Source of the DNA: Myxococcota bacterium
Lineage (GTDB): Bacteria; Myxococcota_A; UBA9160; SMWR01
Assembly: GCA_022447545.1 (NCBI GenBank)
Contig: JAKVBI010000012.1
Location: 58,478-122,477 of the forward strand
Length of the DNA: 64,000 bases
Reading direction: 5' to 3'
Shown here: in pieces, positions 34,296-42,583 of the stretch
Numbering within the stretch: position 1 is the stretch's first letter
How the letters are laid out: every line of letters begins with the position of its first letter
Made by a program: the position numbers and the translations under genes
The notes under the pieces: generated by a model
What the model was told of the DNA's origin: nothing
The model's input: the letters and a program-made list of their open reading frames with translations, nothing else
Database searches by the model: none

Positions 34296-35168
34296 ATGAC
34301 GGCGAACCGCCGAGAGGCCGTGTTCGGGGACGCCATCGCAGCGCTGTCCGAAGCTCGAGAGGATGTGCTCTCTCGAGCTCACGGGGAGGGCTTGCCGGAG
34401 TTGTCCGCTGTCATCACGTGGATTGAGCGCGCCCGCAGTCTGGTGTTGATGCAACGGGACCGGTCGGCGTTGCGCTCGGAGATTCCCGCGTTGGCTGAAC
34501 GTTTGGACGAACTCGTGGCCAGTACCGGCCTGACGGATCGGCCCGATCGAGACGCGGTGGTCGAAGTATTCATCTCACGTCTTCCTGCAATCCGGGAGCG
34601 GCTCGCAGGGGACGTCGAGGCGGCCCTCGTGGGGGATCCCGCGGCCAAGAGCTACGGAGAGATCGTTACCTCCTACCCTTCGATCAAGGCACTTGCCGTC
34701 TACCGCATCGCTCACGAGCTCTACGCTCTCGAAGTGCCGATCCTGCCGAGGATGATGTCCGAGTACGCCCATGACACCACGGGCATCGACATTCATCCCG
34801 GTGCCCGCATCGGAAACCGTCTGTTCATTGACCACGGTACGGGAGTGGTGGTCGGGGAGACCTGTGAGATCGGCGACGATGTGCGCATCTACCAGGGGGT
34901 CACCCTTGGCGCGAAATCGCCCCGCCGGGGTGACAGGATGCGGGGGGTCAAGCGCCATCCCACCATCGAGGACGACGTCACGATCTATTCAGGGGTCACG
35001 ATCCTGGGTGGCGATACCGTGATCGGCCGAGGAAGTGTGATCGGAGGCAATGTCTGGCTCGTGGAATCGGTGCCCGTCGACTCGGTGGTGATTGCCGATT
35101 CGCCTCGTCAACTGGTTCGCTCCCGCGGCGACGCTTCGGACCCATCTCAATTGCGTTGGGACCTCTGA
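34296..35168 (+). CDS. cysE: Serine O-acetyltransferase
   Basis: A 290-residue SAT. The helical N-terminal domain is followed by [38 protein letters not shown] and the left-handed beta-helix ([31 protein letters not shown], then the hexapeptide repeats of [27 protein letters not shown]). His in DHGTG and Asp in HDTTGIDIH are the catalytic residues. It makes O-acetylserine for cysteine synthesis; the N-terminal length is of the longer EpsC/NifP type. ATG at 34296 follows GAGGAG. No cysK is adjacent. Confidence 0.93.
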   Translation: MTANRREAVFGDAIAALSEAREDVLSRAHGEGLPELSAVITWIERARSLVLMQRDRSALRSEIPALAERLDELVASTGLTDRPDRDAVVEVFISRLPAIRERLAGDVEAALVGDPAAKSYGEIVTSYPSIKALAVYRIAHELYALEVPILPRMMSEYAHDTTGIDIHPGARIGNRLFIDHGTGVVVGETCEIGDDVRIYQGVTLGAKSPRRGDRMRGVKRHPTIEDDVTIYSGVTILGGDTVIGRGSVIGGNVWLVESVPVDSVVIADSPRQLVRSRGDASDPSQLRWDL

Positions 35169-35221
35169 GACGTGGCGCGGGGCCGGGGCTTTCGGCGCGC
35201 ATTTTCATGGGGTGAAGAATC

Positions 35222-36109
35222 GTGAACGGCCCCGAACTCGAAACGCTCGAAGACATCGAGCAGGTCCGGGAACGGGTTGCGGCGGGCTTGACGGACGTCG
35301 AGCGCGTGATCGTCGTCATGAGCGGCAAGGGTGGAGTGGGCAAGAGTTCCGTGACGGTGAACCTCGCCCAGGTGCTGGCTGGACGGGGTCTGCAGGTGGG
35401 GGTTCTGGACGCCGACCTCCAGGGACCTTCCGTCGCCAAGATGATGGGCCTGCGCGGTAGTCCGGTCCGGGTCGAGGGGGGGGACCGGCTGCTTCCGACG
35501 CCCGGTCCGTGTGGGGTGCTCGTGCAGAGCATGGATTTCTTCCTTCAGGGCAGCCAGGCACTGGACTGGGACGGTGCTGACGGAGCGGGCACGACGCTGC
35601 GCAGCGTGTTTGAGCAATCGGCCCTGGCTGACCTGCTCGGGCAGACCCGGTGGGGTGCTCTCGATACTTTGTTGGTGGATTTGCCGCCCGGGGCCGACCG
35701 TCTGCCCGCTCTGGCCCAGTGGCTTCCCGACTCCCTGGGCGAGGCGTTGATCGTGACGATCCCTACGGAGGTCGCCCTGCTGGCCGTCGAGCGGTCGATA
35801 CGGCGGGCCTACGATCTGAATTTTCCGCTGTTGGGCGTGGTTGAGAATCTCGGAACGGGTCGATGCAGTGAGTGCGGTCAGGAGGTGGCGTGGCTCGGCC
35901 AAGCCCCCACTGAGCCCTGGGCTCAGGGTCTGGGCCTGGAATGCGTGGTTCGAATCCCCTTCGATCCTCTCTTGTGGCAGGCTGCCGATGGAGGCGAGTC
36001 CTTTCTTCAGACGACGGCTGCGGATTCAGAAGCCGTTCTGGCCTTCCAGGCCCTGGCGGATCACGTGATGCGTGCCGAGCGTCCTGGAAGGGAGGGAGAA
36101 TCCAGTTGA
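35222..36109 (+). CDS. Mrp/NBP35-family P-loop ATPase (Fe-S carrier)
   Basis: A 295-residue protein with the deviant Walker A GKGGVGKSS (residues 35-43), ADLQGPSVAKMMGLRG, and VDLPPGADRLP. RCSECGQEV gives the CxxC pair of Mrp/ApbC proteins, which carry and deliver a 4Fe-4S cluster. It starts with GTG at 35222. The next gene overlaps at TTGA (36106-36109). Fe-S carrier function fits the several Fe-S proteins in the window (NadA, ferredoxin, nuclease). Confidence 0.88.
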   Translation: MNGPELETLEDIEQVRERVAAGLTDVERVIVVMSGKGGVGKSSVTVNLAQVLAGRGLQVGVLDADLQGPSVAKMMGLRGSPVRVEGGDRLLPTPGPCGVLVQSMDFFLQGSQALDWDGADGAGTTLRSVFEQSALADLLGQTRWGALDTLLVDLPPGADRLPALAQWLPDSLGEALIVTIPTEVALLAVERSIRRAYDLNFPLLGVVENLGTGRCSECGQEVAWLGQAPTEPWAQGLGLECVVRIPFDPLLWQAADGGESFLQTTAADSEAVLAFQALADHVMRAERPGREGESS

Positions 36110-36600
36110 GGCAAGCGCGATGGCGTGGGTGGGCGTGTGGTTGGCTGTTGCTCCTGGCCGTGGGGGTGTCCGGTTCGGCGGCCTCGGCGGAGCCTTCCGA
36201 GGGCTGGTCCTATGCACTTTGGCAGGAGATGATGAGTCCGTTTTGTCCGGGGCGGACTCTGGCCGACTGTACGAGTGGGCACGCCGAGTCGCTTCGGATG
36301 TGGATTCTGGTTCAGGAATCGGCGGGTCGAACGCGCGAGGATGTCGAGGAGGAACTCTACGAACGCTACGGGGACGTGATTTTGGCAGCGCCGCGAGCCG
36401 AGGGATTCGGCCTCACGGCGTACGTGGTCCCGGTCCTCTTGTTCGGTGCGGGTGGTCTGGGGATCCTGTTCTTGTTGCGACGGTTCACGAGTCCCCTGTC
36501 AGCCGCGTCACCCGACACCCGGGAATCCGTGGTCACGGAACCTTCGCCCGGCGATGCTGAACTGGAGAGCAGGGTCGACGAGGAGATGCGCAGCCGGTGA
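36106..36600 (+). CDS. CcmH-like cytochrome c biogenesis protein, non-canonical cysteines
   Basis: A 164-residue exported membrane protein. A signal sequence (WLLLLAVGVSGSAASA) precedes a CcmH-type domain: MMSPFCPGRTLADCTSGHAESLR, then REDVEEELYERYGDVILAAP, then a membrane helix (YVVPVLLFGAGGLGILFLLRRF). CcmH normally uses a CxxC pair to reduce apocytochrome c; here the cysteines are Cys47 and Cys55 (C-x7-C). TTG at 36106 is a confident start: GGAGGGAG lies 8 bases upstream and TTGA overlaps the Mrp stop. No other ccm genes are present. Confidence 0.8.
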   Translation: MRQARWRGWACGWLLLLAVGVSGSAASAEPSEGWSYALWQEMMSPFCPGRTLADCTSGHAESLRMWILVQESAGRTREDVEEELYERYGDVILAAPRAEGFGLTAYVVPVLLFGAGGLGILFLLRRFTSPLSAASPDTRESVVTEPSPGDAELESRVDEEMRSR

Positions 36601-36652
36601 TGGGTCTGGACTGGGCTCTGGGGTGCGAGCCCGTGTGCGTTCCGCTGGCCGG

Positions 36653-36658
36653 TATACT
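36653..36658 (+). promoter_or_regulatory. Possible leaderless -10 of the PduO gene
   Basis: TATACT stands exactly 6 bases before the GTG at 36665, with no ribosome-binding site between. If transcription starts at the GTG, the mRNA is leaderless. Confidence 0.5.
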
Positions 36659-36664
36659 CCCGTC

Positions 36665-37222
36665 GTGAAGATCTATACGCGTCGCGGAGATGACGGGGAG
36701 ACGGACCTGTTCGGCGGGCCGCGAGTGGGCAAGGACGACCAGCGCGTCGAGGCCTATGGTGCCGTGGACGAGCTCAATGCCTGTATTGGGGTCTGTGCGG
36801 CCACGACTGCTCACGACGATCTGCGCGCACTGTGCAATGAGGTGCAGCGGAGGTGTTTCGATCTCGGCGGGACGCTCGCCACGCCCGATGCGCGTCTGCG
36901 CGCCAAGAGTGGCATGCCCGAAGTGCAGCCCGATGCAGTTGCGCATCTCGAAGGGCAGATCGATCGACTCGAAGAGGAGATCGAGCCCCTGCGGCGGTTC
37001 ATTCTGCCCGGGGGTACGGCTGCGGCTGCGGCCTTTCACATGGCGCGCACCGTCTGCCGTCGCGCCGAGCGCCGTGCCGTGGAACTGCACCGAAGTGATC
37101 CACTCGATCAGGCCAGCCTGCACTTCCTCAACCGTCTCTCGGATCTATTGTTTGTCATGGCCCGGGTCGAGAACCATCGCGCGGGGGTGACGGACGTGGA
37201 GTGGGAGGGAGCGGGAGGCTGA
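36665..37222 (+). CDS. Cob(I)alamin adenosyltransferase, PduO type
   Basis: A 185-residue PduO-type ATR. It starts KIYTRRGDDGETDLFGGPRVGKDD, the ATP-binding N-terminus of the family, followed by VEAYGAVDELNAC, RRFILPGGTAAAAAFHMAR and the conserved VCRRAERRAV helix. It converts cob(I)alamin to adenosylcobalamin, the cofactor of acyl-CoA mutases such as that encoded at 48318-50312, so the two are functionally linked though not adjacent. The GTG start is fixed by family homology and lies 6 bases after a TATACT hexamer. Confidence 0.93.
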   Translation: MKIYTRRGDDGETDLFGGPRVGKDDQRVEAYGAVDELNACIGVCAATTAHDDLRALCNEVQRRCFDLGGTLATPDARLRAKSGMPEVQPDAVAHLEGQIDRLEEEIEPLRRFILPGGTAAAAAFHMARTVCRRAERRAVELHRSDPLDQASLHFLNRLSDLLFVMARVENHRAGVTDVEWEGAGG

Positions 37223-37249
37223 GGGCCTGGCCCCGTGGGTCTGCACGCC

Positions 37250-38755
37250 TCAGTCCCGTTCGAGTTCCACCACCAGAGCACCCCGTTCGAACTGCTCCAC
37301 GCGGCGGATCTCCCAACCCCGCCGCTCCATCAGCGAGACAGCGCGGAAGACGTGGCCCCGCTCGCCTTCGGCCACCAGGTAGAGCCACCGTTCGGGCCCG
37401 TCGGCGAGGAGTTCGTCGAGGTCGTCTTGATCCATGGGCGCAAACCCGGTGGCGGGCCGTTCGAAGCGGATGTCGAAGTTGTGGCCCCAAGCACCGGGTC
37501 GGAAGCGGAAGGGCCAGGCCCCGTAGTAGGCGGCGGGCCAGGCGGCCTGGCGGGAAAGCATGAGGCCGTGTTGGTCGGTCAGCCATTCCCGAGCGATGGC
37601 GACGGCATGGCTGTCCCGGGCGAGTGGGTAGTGGGCGGTGGGTGAGGCGACCGCCGCAAGGCTGAAGAGCAGAAGGGCCAAGCCGCGCCCGATCCGGGGG
37701 AGCAGGGCGACGGCTGCAGCGCTCAGCACCCAGAAGAACCCGAAACTGAAAAGGTCCGTACGCCCGCCTCCCAGGGGAATCAACTTCAACGCTGCGCAAG
37801 CCAGCAACCCCAGAAACAACAGGACCGCTCCGGTGGCAAGGGCCGCGTAGGTTCCGTCGCGCCACAGCGCATAGGCGCCCACGGGGAGCGCCAGGGCCAT
37901 GAGCCCAGCCCGCTCGGGAAAGGGTTGCTCGAGGAAACTTCGCACGTGGGTCGAGAAGAAGTGCTGGATGGCTTCGAGGCTCGTGAGGTCGAGGAAGTGA
38001 TCGCGCCAATACCATTGAAGATCCGGGTTCGAGGCGGGGAGCAGGTAGGTGAGTCCATAGACCCCACAGGCGGCGTTGGCCACGAGAGCGAGTCGCCGCG
38101 TTTCGCGTCGGGAGGATGCCCGGGAATGCGCGTTCGTGAAGGTATGGAGTGCCAGAGCATTGACGATCGATACGACGATCAGGACCGACGAGAAGGAAAA
38201 CAGGGGAGCGGCCAGGCATGCTCCCAGAAGCCATCGCGCATCCCTGCGGTTCCAATGTCCCATCACGCGCGTCGCCAACCACAGCAGGCCCACGGCGACC
38301 AGAAGGTCTGTTCCGTATTGCTTGACCCGAATCGAGTACTCGCCCAGTAGCGGATTGCTGGCCGCCAGTGCGGCGCCCACCAGTGCACTCGGGCGACTGG
38401 ACGTCACACGCATCCCCAGCCCGTAGACAAGGGGAATCACGGTGAGGCTGGCTACGAACGGAAGGATTTGGAGGGGCCACTCACGGTCCTGGAATGGAGC
38501 GGCGATCGCACCCACTGCGCTGATGAATCCCACCGGGGTGGGGACCCGGAGGGTCAGCAACTCCGTGAAGGACATCCGGGTGGCGGCAAGTGCCACCCAC
38601 GTGTCGTCGAGCCAAAGGGATTCCGGGTCCAGGCCTCGGCTCCACTTGAACGCGGCAATGGCGATCAGCAGCCCCAGGGCTCCCAGGCAGACCCACCGCC
38701 CAGTACCGGTGGCCTCCGAAGGATCGACCGGATTCGAAACCTCCGCTGTTGTCAC
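37250..38755 (-). CDS. Polytopic GT-C-type glycosyltransferase-like membrane protein
   Basis: A 501-residue membrane protein with many hydrophobic segments. Near the N-terminus, after the first helix, is GLDPESLWLDDTWVALAATR, the periplasmic acidic motif of GT39/PMT-like GT-C enzymes, with the DD pair as catalytic candidate. A small soluble C-terminal part (about 100 residues, containing AYYGAWPFRFRPGAWGHN) follows. GTG at 38755 overlaps the upstream membrane protein stop (GTGA), so they are co-translated. It would use a polyprenyl-linked sugar to modify a lipid or glycan. Confidence 0.78.
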   Translation of the reverse strand: MTTAEVSNPVDPSEATGTGRWVCLGALGLLIAIAAFKWSRGLDPESLWLDDTWVALAATRMSFTELLTLRVPTPVGFISAVGAIAAPFQDREWPLQILPFVASLTVIPLVYGLGMRVTSSRPSALVGAALAASNPLLGEYSIRVKQYGTDLLVAVGLLWLATRVMGHWNRRDARWLLGACLAAPLFSFSSVLIVVSIVNALALHTFTNAHSRASSRRETRRLALVANAACGVYGLTYLLPASNPDLQWYWRDHFLDLTSLEAIQHFFSTHVRSFLEQPFPERAGLMALALPVGAYALWRDGTYAALATGAVLLFLGLLACAALKLIPLGGGRTDLFSFGFFWVLSAAAVALLPRIGRGLALLLFSLAAVASPTAHYPLARDSHAVAIAREWLTDQHGLMLSRQAAWPAAYYGAWPFRFRPGAWGHNFDIRFERPATGFAPMDQDDLDELLADGPERWLYLVAEGERGHVFRAVSLMERRGWEIRRVEQFERGALVVELERD

Positions 38756-40095
38756 GGGAGATCCCCCATGCTCGCAGCTGCAACTGGAGCACGGATCCGA
38801 CGAACCGTGCTCCAGACCGTCAGCCCACCCAGGCCGCTCAACAGGATCACTAGGGGGAGGAGGGGGATGTAGTAGCGCTGCCACGACAGTGGGTTCGAGA
38901 GAGCCATCAACGCAGTGAGGACGAGCCACCACAGCAGCCCGCGGGTATCGACGGTCGAGAGAGGGCCGCGAAAGTTGGAGCGCATCAGACCGACGGCGCC
39001 CACCGCCGCCAGGAGGGTGAGCGGTAGGCCGAACGCGAAGCCCACCGGAATTCCCGAGAGCGCCGACGCTTCAAACTGCTCGACCTCCAGGGCGATGGCT
39101 TCGACGGTTGACCAGGCGGGTGCCTCGTAGTGGCTGGGAGGGGTCAGGAAGGGCTGGGTGACGAGCCCTGCCAGACGCTGCTTCAGGCTCGTGGGTGCCA
39201 TTGGGTCGGCGTGGGTCTGCAGGTCGACGAGATCGCTTCGCACCGCGACGAGGTCGCCGATTCGCGCGAGTGGCGCTTGCCAGAGTCCAGGGGACAGCAC
39301 GATGAAGACCGCCAGGATGGCTCCGGCCGCGGCCAGCAATCGGGTCAGCGTGGTCCAGAGGGGTTGGCGCGTGGGAGGGAGAGCGCCCAGGGTGATCCAC
39401 CCCAGTGCCGTGGCCACGAAGACCGCCGCACTGTGTTTGCTCGCCAAGGCGAAACCTGCGGCGAGGATCAGAGCGAGCCACCCCGGTCCGGTGGGCATCG
39501 TGCCTTGCTGTCGCCTTCGTTGCAGATGCAGTGCGATCAGGATCGCCAGCAAGCCGAACAACAGCAGGGGACCCTCCTGCAGGGCCCGTCGGCCGTTGAG
39601 CAACAACACCGGATGGAGGCCGTAGAGCGCGCTGCACGGATAGGCGAGGGCGCGTCCTCCCATGGCCCGGGCCAGCAGGAAGAAAACTGCGACACTGAGA
39701 GCCAGGCACAGGGCCGAGGGCAGGCGGGCGGCGTGGAGCAGGGCCGGCGGTGGGCGGTGACCGGTTGCGACGTTGTGCGCGTATCCCAGCCCCCAGCGCC
39801 AACCGGGAGGCCCTGGCAACTGGGCTTCGGGGATCCCCGCGAGATACCGGCTCAGGCCGATCGCATAGCGGCTGACCGATCCGCTGGCGAGGCGCAGATG
39901 ATCATCGCTGTCCCGAACGTAGGGGGGGGTCACCGTCAGACGCTCGGGGCTGTGGTCCACGAAGAGCGTCGTGAAGTCGTGGCTTCCGTACAGGTGAAGG
40001 GATTCGTCACCGTGGAACGTCGCCTGCTCCACACCCGCAAGAACGTATAGCGCCAGGCCGATCAGCCAGATCGTGTCGAACAGGGGCTTGTACAT
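38752..40095 (-). CDS. GT39-like polytopic glycosyltransferase
   Basis: A 447-residue membrane protein. After the first helix it has EQATFHGDESLHLYGSHDF, the HGDE acidic motif of GT39/ArnT-type GT-C transferases. About ten membrane segments follow, and NPLSWQRYYIPLLPLVILLSGLG near the end is the typical family closing. It probably transfers a sugar from a polyprenyl carrier on the periplasmic side. ATG at 40093-40095 is chosen by homology; no strong ribosome-binding site is seen. It forms an operon with the next GT-C gene. Confidence 0.8.
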   Translation of the reverse strand: MYKPLFDTIWLIGLALYVLAGVEQATFHGDESLHLYGSHDFTTLFVDHSPERLTVTPPYVRDSDDHLRLASGSVSRYAIGLSRYLAGIPEAQLPGPPGWRWGLGYAHNVATGHRPPPALLHAARLPSALCLALSVAVFFLLARAMGGRALAYPCSALYGLHPVLLLNGRRALQEGPLLLFGLLAILIALHLQRRRQQGTMPTGPGWLALILAAGFALASKHSAAVFVATALGWITLGALPPTRQPLWTTLTRLLAAAGAILAVFIVLSPGLWQAPLARIGDLVAVRSDLVDLQTHADPMAPTSLKQRLAGLVTQPFLTPPSHYEAPAWSTVEAIALEVEQFEASALSGIPVGFAFGLPLTLLAAVGAVGLMRSNFRGPLSTVDTRGLLWWLVLTALMALSNPLSWQRYYIPLLPLVILLSGLGGLTVWSTVRRIRAPVAAASMGDLP

Positions 40096-40419
40096 GCCGC
40101 TGCTTTCGCTCGCATCTGTGCCCGGTGTGGACTCCAGCTCGTGTTCCCCCAGGGCCCATGGATTGTGGGGTCGGTGTTCCGGGGCCCGGGTCGTCCGAAC
40201 ACCGATCCCTGCCCCTGGGTTTCTGTTAGCATCTTGAAGGTGTTTCTTCCCAGTCGTTGGGATTGTCGCACCGGGAGCGATCCGGTGGCGAAGACCCCGG
40301 GCGGAGTGTCCAGCCTGGGCACGGGCAGCGTCGTCACGTGAGCCCCACCCGTCGACCTTCGGCAGCTGCCATCGGGAGGAGGACGCCGCGGTGAATCTCC
40401 ACCACGTGAGAGGAGATTC
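40096..40419. promoter_or_regulatory. Divergent intergenic region between membrane protein genes
   Basis: This 324-base gap lies between divergent polytopic membrane-protein genes and must contain both promoters. No convincing coding sequence is present: open frames here have no protein-like character. A moderately AT-rich stretch around 40222-40250 may be promoter. The 3' end carries the hairpin listed next. Confidence 0.5.
40393..40419 (+). promoter_or_regulatory. Hairpin sequestering the ribosome-binding site of the YfhO-like gene
   Basis: GAATCTCC (40393-40400) pairs perfectly with GGAGATTC (40412-40419). The right arm contains the GGAG Shine-Dalgarno and ends at the base before the ATG. 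In mRNA the 8-bp stem (11-base loop) would hide the ribosome-binding site, so translation could be controlled by temperature, a protein or a ligand. Confidence 0.55.
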
Positions 40420-42549
40420 ATGACCGACCGTCGGCCCGGGGATCTCCTCGTCGACCCCCGCCGCGCGGGATGGGTCGACGCGGGCGCGTTGCTGATCGTG
40501 CTCCTCCTGGCGTTGCCAGGGGTGGTCACGGGCACGCAGTCGTTCTTTGAATTCGATCTCTACTTTCATCACCACCCGTTCTGGTCGCTGGTCGAGCAGT
40601 CCCTTGCCCAGGGCGAACTTCCGTTCTGGGCGCCTGGGGTGCGAGCTGGCTATCCCCTACACGCCAATGGCGAGGCTGGGCTGTTGTATCTCCCGGCCCT
40701 CGTCGCCAATGCCTGGCTCCCCGCCCACCGCGCCATCGATCTCTTCGTTCTGTTCCACCTTTGGCTCATGGGCATGTTCAGCGCTCTTTTGTTGCGCGAA
40801 CTCGGGGTCCGGCCACTGCTGGCGCTGCTCGGCGCGGTGTCGCTGATACTGTCGGCGCGCGTGCTGGGTACGGCCTTTTGGCCCAATGCGGTGGCCGTGA
40901 GCGCGTGGCTTCCTCTGGCCCTCTACGCGATCACGCGCACCCGACGAGATGCTCTCGTTGGAGCCCTGCTGCTGGCAGCCGCGCTGGGCCTTTCGCTCTT
41001 GGCGGGTCGACCCCAACGCGAACTGGTCTGCCTGCTTCTGATCCTGCCATACGGCCTGTTCATCCTGATCGGTTCTCCCGCCACCGAAACTTCCGTCCGA
41101 ACATCTCGAGGGTCGAGGGCGCTGGCCCTGGGTGGCGGTCTGGTTTGGGGCTTGCTGCTCGGTGCGCCACAGATCCTGCCCACGCTGTTCCTGTTGCAGG
41201 ATTCTGTGCGAGCCGCGGGGGTCACCTATGCGAACTGGCTCCCGGCAGTTCTTGTGGATCAGGGGTACGCTGATTTGTTCCAGGTCTTCATGCCCGCCGT
41301 CCGTGGGGATTGGCCCGAAATCAGTGGCTACGCCGGGCTCGTGATCTACGCCGGATTCGCGTGCGCGCTGGGGTTCGGCTGGAGAGACCTGCGCAAAGGT
41401 CGTCCGTTGGGCGCCCTGGGGTTCTTTCTGGTGGCCTCGGGTGTGCTGTTCGTGCTGGCCGGTGGGGGCGCTTGGTCGTATTCGCTCTTCCAGTCCATCC
41501 CCGGGCTGCGTTCCGTGCGCCTGCCCATGCGTCTGCTCTTCCCCGCCGTCGTGGCGGCGGTGCTGGCCGCCAGCCTGGGATTCGAGCGCCTGATGCAGCA
41601 CCGGACCTCGTCGTCCTGGCGGGGGGTTCTGCCGCTGGTGTTGCTCGGAGTCGCGGTTTGCGACCTGGTCTGGGTGGCCTGGCGAACGGTGCCCGTGGCC
41701 GAGTCGTCGGTGTACGCCATCGCGCCTGGCCTGGTCGCCGAAGGCGAGTCCTCTCGTTACGACGCCACGGGTTCGCCGCATCGCTTCTATGCGGATCACA
41801 TGCCCGTCGAAGTCATGGGTTACTCGGACAGCGAGTTGCGCATGCGTCTTTCACATCTGCCTCCGCTGATGAATCTCGCTCTCACCAGCGGCCAGCGCGC
41901 GGCGTCGGGATACGGCGAGCCCGAACTTGCCTGGGTGGCTGCCGCCACTCGCGCGCCCAGACCGGAGATTCTGCGGATGCTCGGTGTGGACCGCTTCTTC
42001 AGTTCTCGGGATCTCTCTCGAGCGGGCCGTGAGTGGAGGGAGTTCGAGCCGCTGGGCCGCCACGGCCCAGCGTGGCTCTATCGCTTCGAGCCGTTGCCAA
42101 GGGCGTTGTGGGTTCCCGAGGTGGTGGCGGTCGGAAGTTTCGAGGCTGCCCTCGCAACACTTCGGGATGCGGAATTCGACCCCACTCGCAGAGCCTTGGT
42201 GGAAGTCGAGAGAGGTCTTTCGGGCGGTTCGGTGAATCGGGCGAGCGGGTCCGTCGTCCTCGAGGTCGATACGCCCAACCAGGTGGCGATGAAGGTGGAT
42301 GCTCCGGGACCGGGCTACTTGCTGCTCTTCGATACCTGGGCACCCGGCTGGACGGCCGAGGTCGATGGGCAGGTGACCCCCGTGTTGCGGGCAAATGGAA
42401 TGTTCCGATTGGTGGAGGTGCCCTCAGGCGCGTCCCGTGTCGAGTTCCGTTATCGACCGCCGGGTCTGGTACCCGGACTTGTGTTGGCGATCCCGGCGCT
42501 GGTGTCGTGGTGGATCGCCTGCCCCTTTGCCTTTTTCCGGCGTCGCTGA
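40420..42549 (+). CDS. YfhO-like large membrane protein
   Basis: A 709-residue protein with about twelve membrane helices. FFEFDLYFHHHPFWSLVEQSLAQGELPFWAPGVRAGYPLHANGE near the N-terminus is the YfhO-type periplasmic loop (acidic Asp followed by the WNP-like region), and a soluble beta-rich C-terminal domain (YLLLFDTWAPGWTAEVDGQVTPV, VEFRYRPPG) is the usual YfhO ending. YfhO proteins glycosylate lipoteichoic acid in Firmicutes; here a lipid or surface glycan is expected. ATG at 40420 follows AGGAG located in a hairpin. Confidence 0.82.
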   Translation: MTDRRPGDLLVDPRRAGWVDAGALLIVLLLALPGVVTGTQSFFEFDLYFHHHPFWSLVEQSLAQGELPFWAPGVRAGYPLHANGEAGLLYLPALVANAWLPAHRAIDLFVLFHLWLMGMFSALLLRELGVRPLLALLGAVSLILSARVLGTAFWPNAVAVSAWLPLALYAITRTRRDALVGALLLAAALGLSLLAGRPQRELVCLLLILPYGLFILIGSPATETSVRTSRGSRALALGGGLVWGLLLGAPQILPTLFLLQDSVRAAGVTYANWLPAVLVDQGYADLFQVFMPAVRGDWPEISGYAGLVIYAGFACALGFGWRDLRKGRPLGALGFFLVASGVLFVLAGGGAWSYSLFQSIPGLRSVRLPMRLLFPAVVAAVLAASLGFERLMQHRTSSSWRGVLPLVLLGVAVCDLVWVAWRTVPVAESSVYAIAPGLVAEGESSRYDATGSPHRFYADHMPVEVMGYSDSELRMRLSHLPPLMNLALTSGQRAASGYGEPELAWVAAATRAPRPEILRMLGVDRFFSSRDLSRAGREWREFEPLGRHGPAWLYRFEPLPRALWVPEVVAVGSFEAALATLRDAEFDPTRRALVEVERGLSGGSVNRASGSVVLEVDTPNQVAMKVDAPGPGYLLLFDTWAPGWTAEVDGQVTPVLRANGMFRLVEVPSGASRVEFRYRPPGLVPGLVLAIPALVSWWIACPFAFFRRR

Positions 42550-42583
42550 GAGCCCGCGTTCAGGACTTGGCGCCGGGCTTCGA

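Noticed and set aside
35949-35965. tRNA T-loop-like string GGTTCGAATCC
   Set aside because: It lies inside the Mrp ATPase coding region, with no acceptor stem, D-arm or anticodon arm around it.
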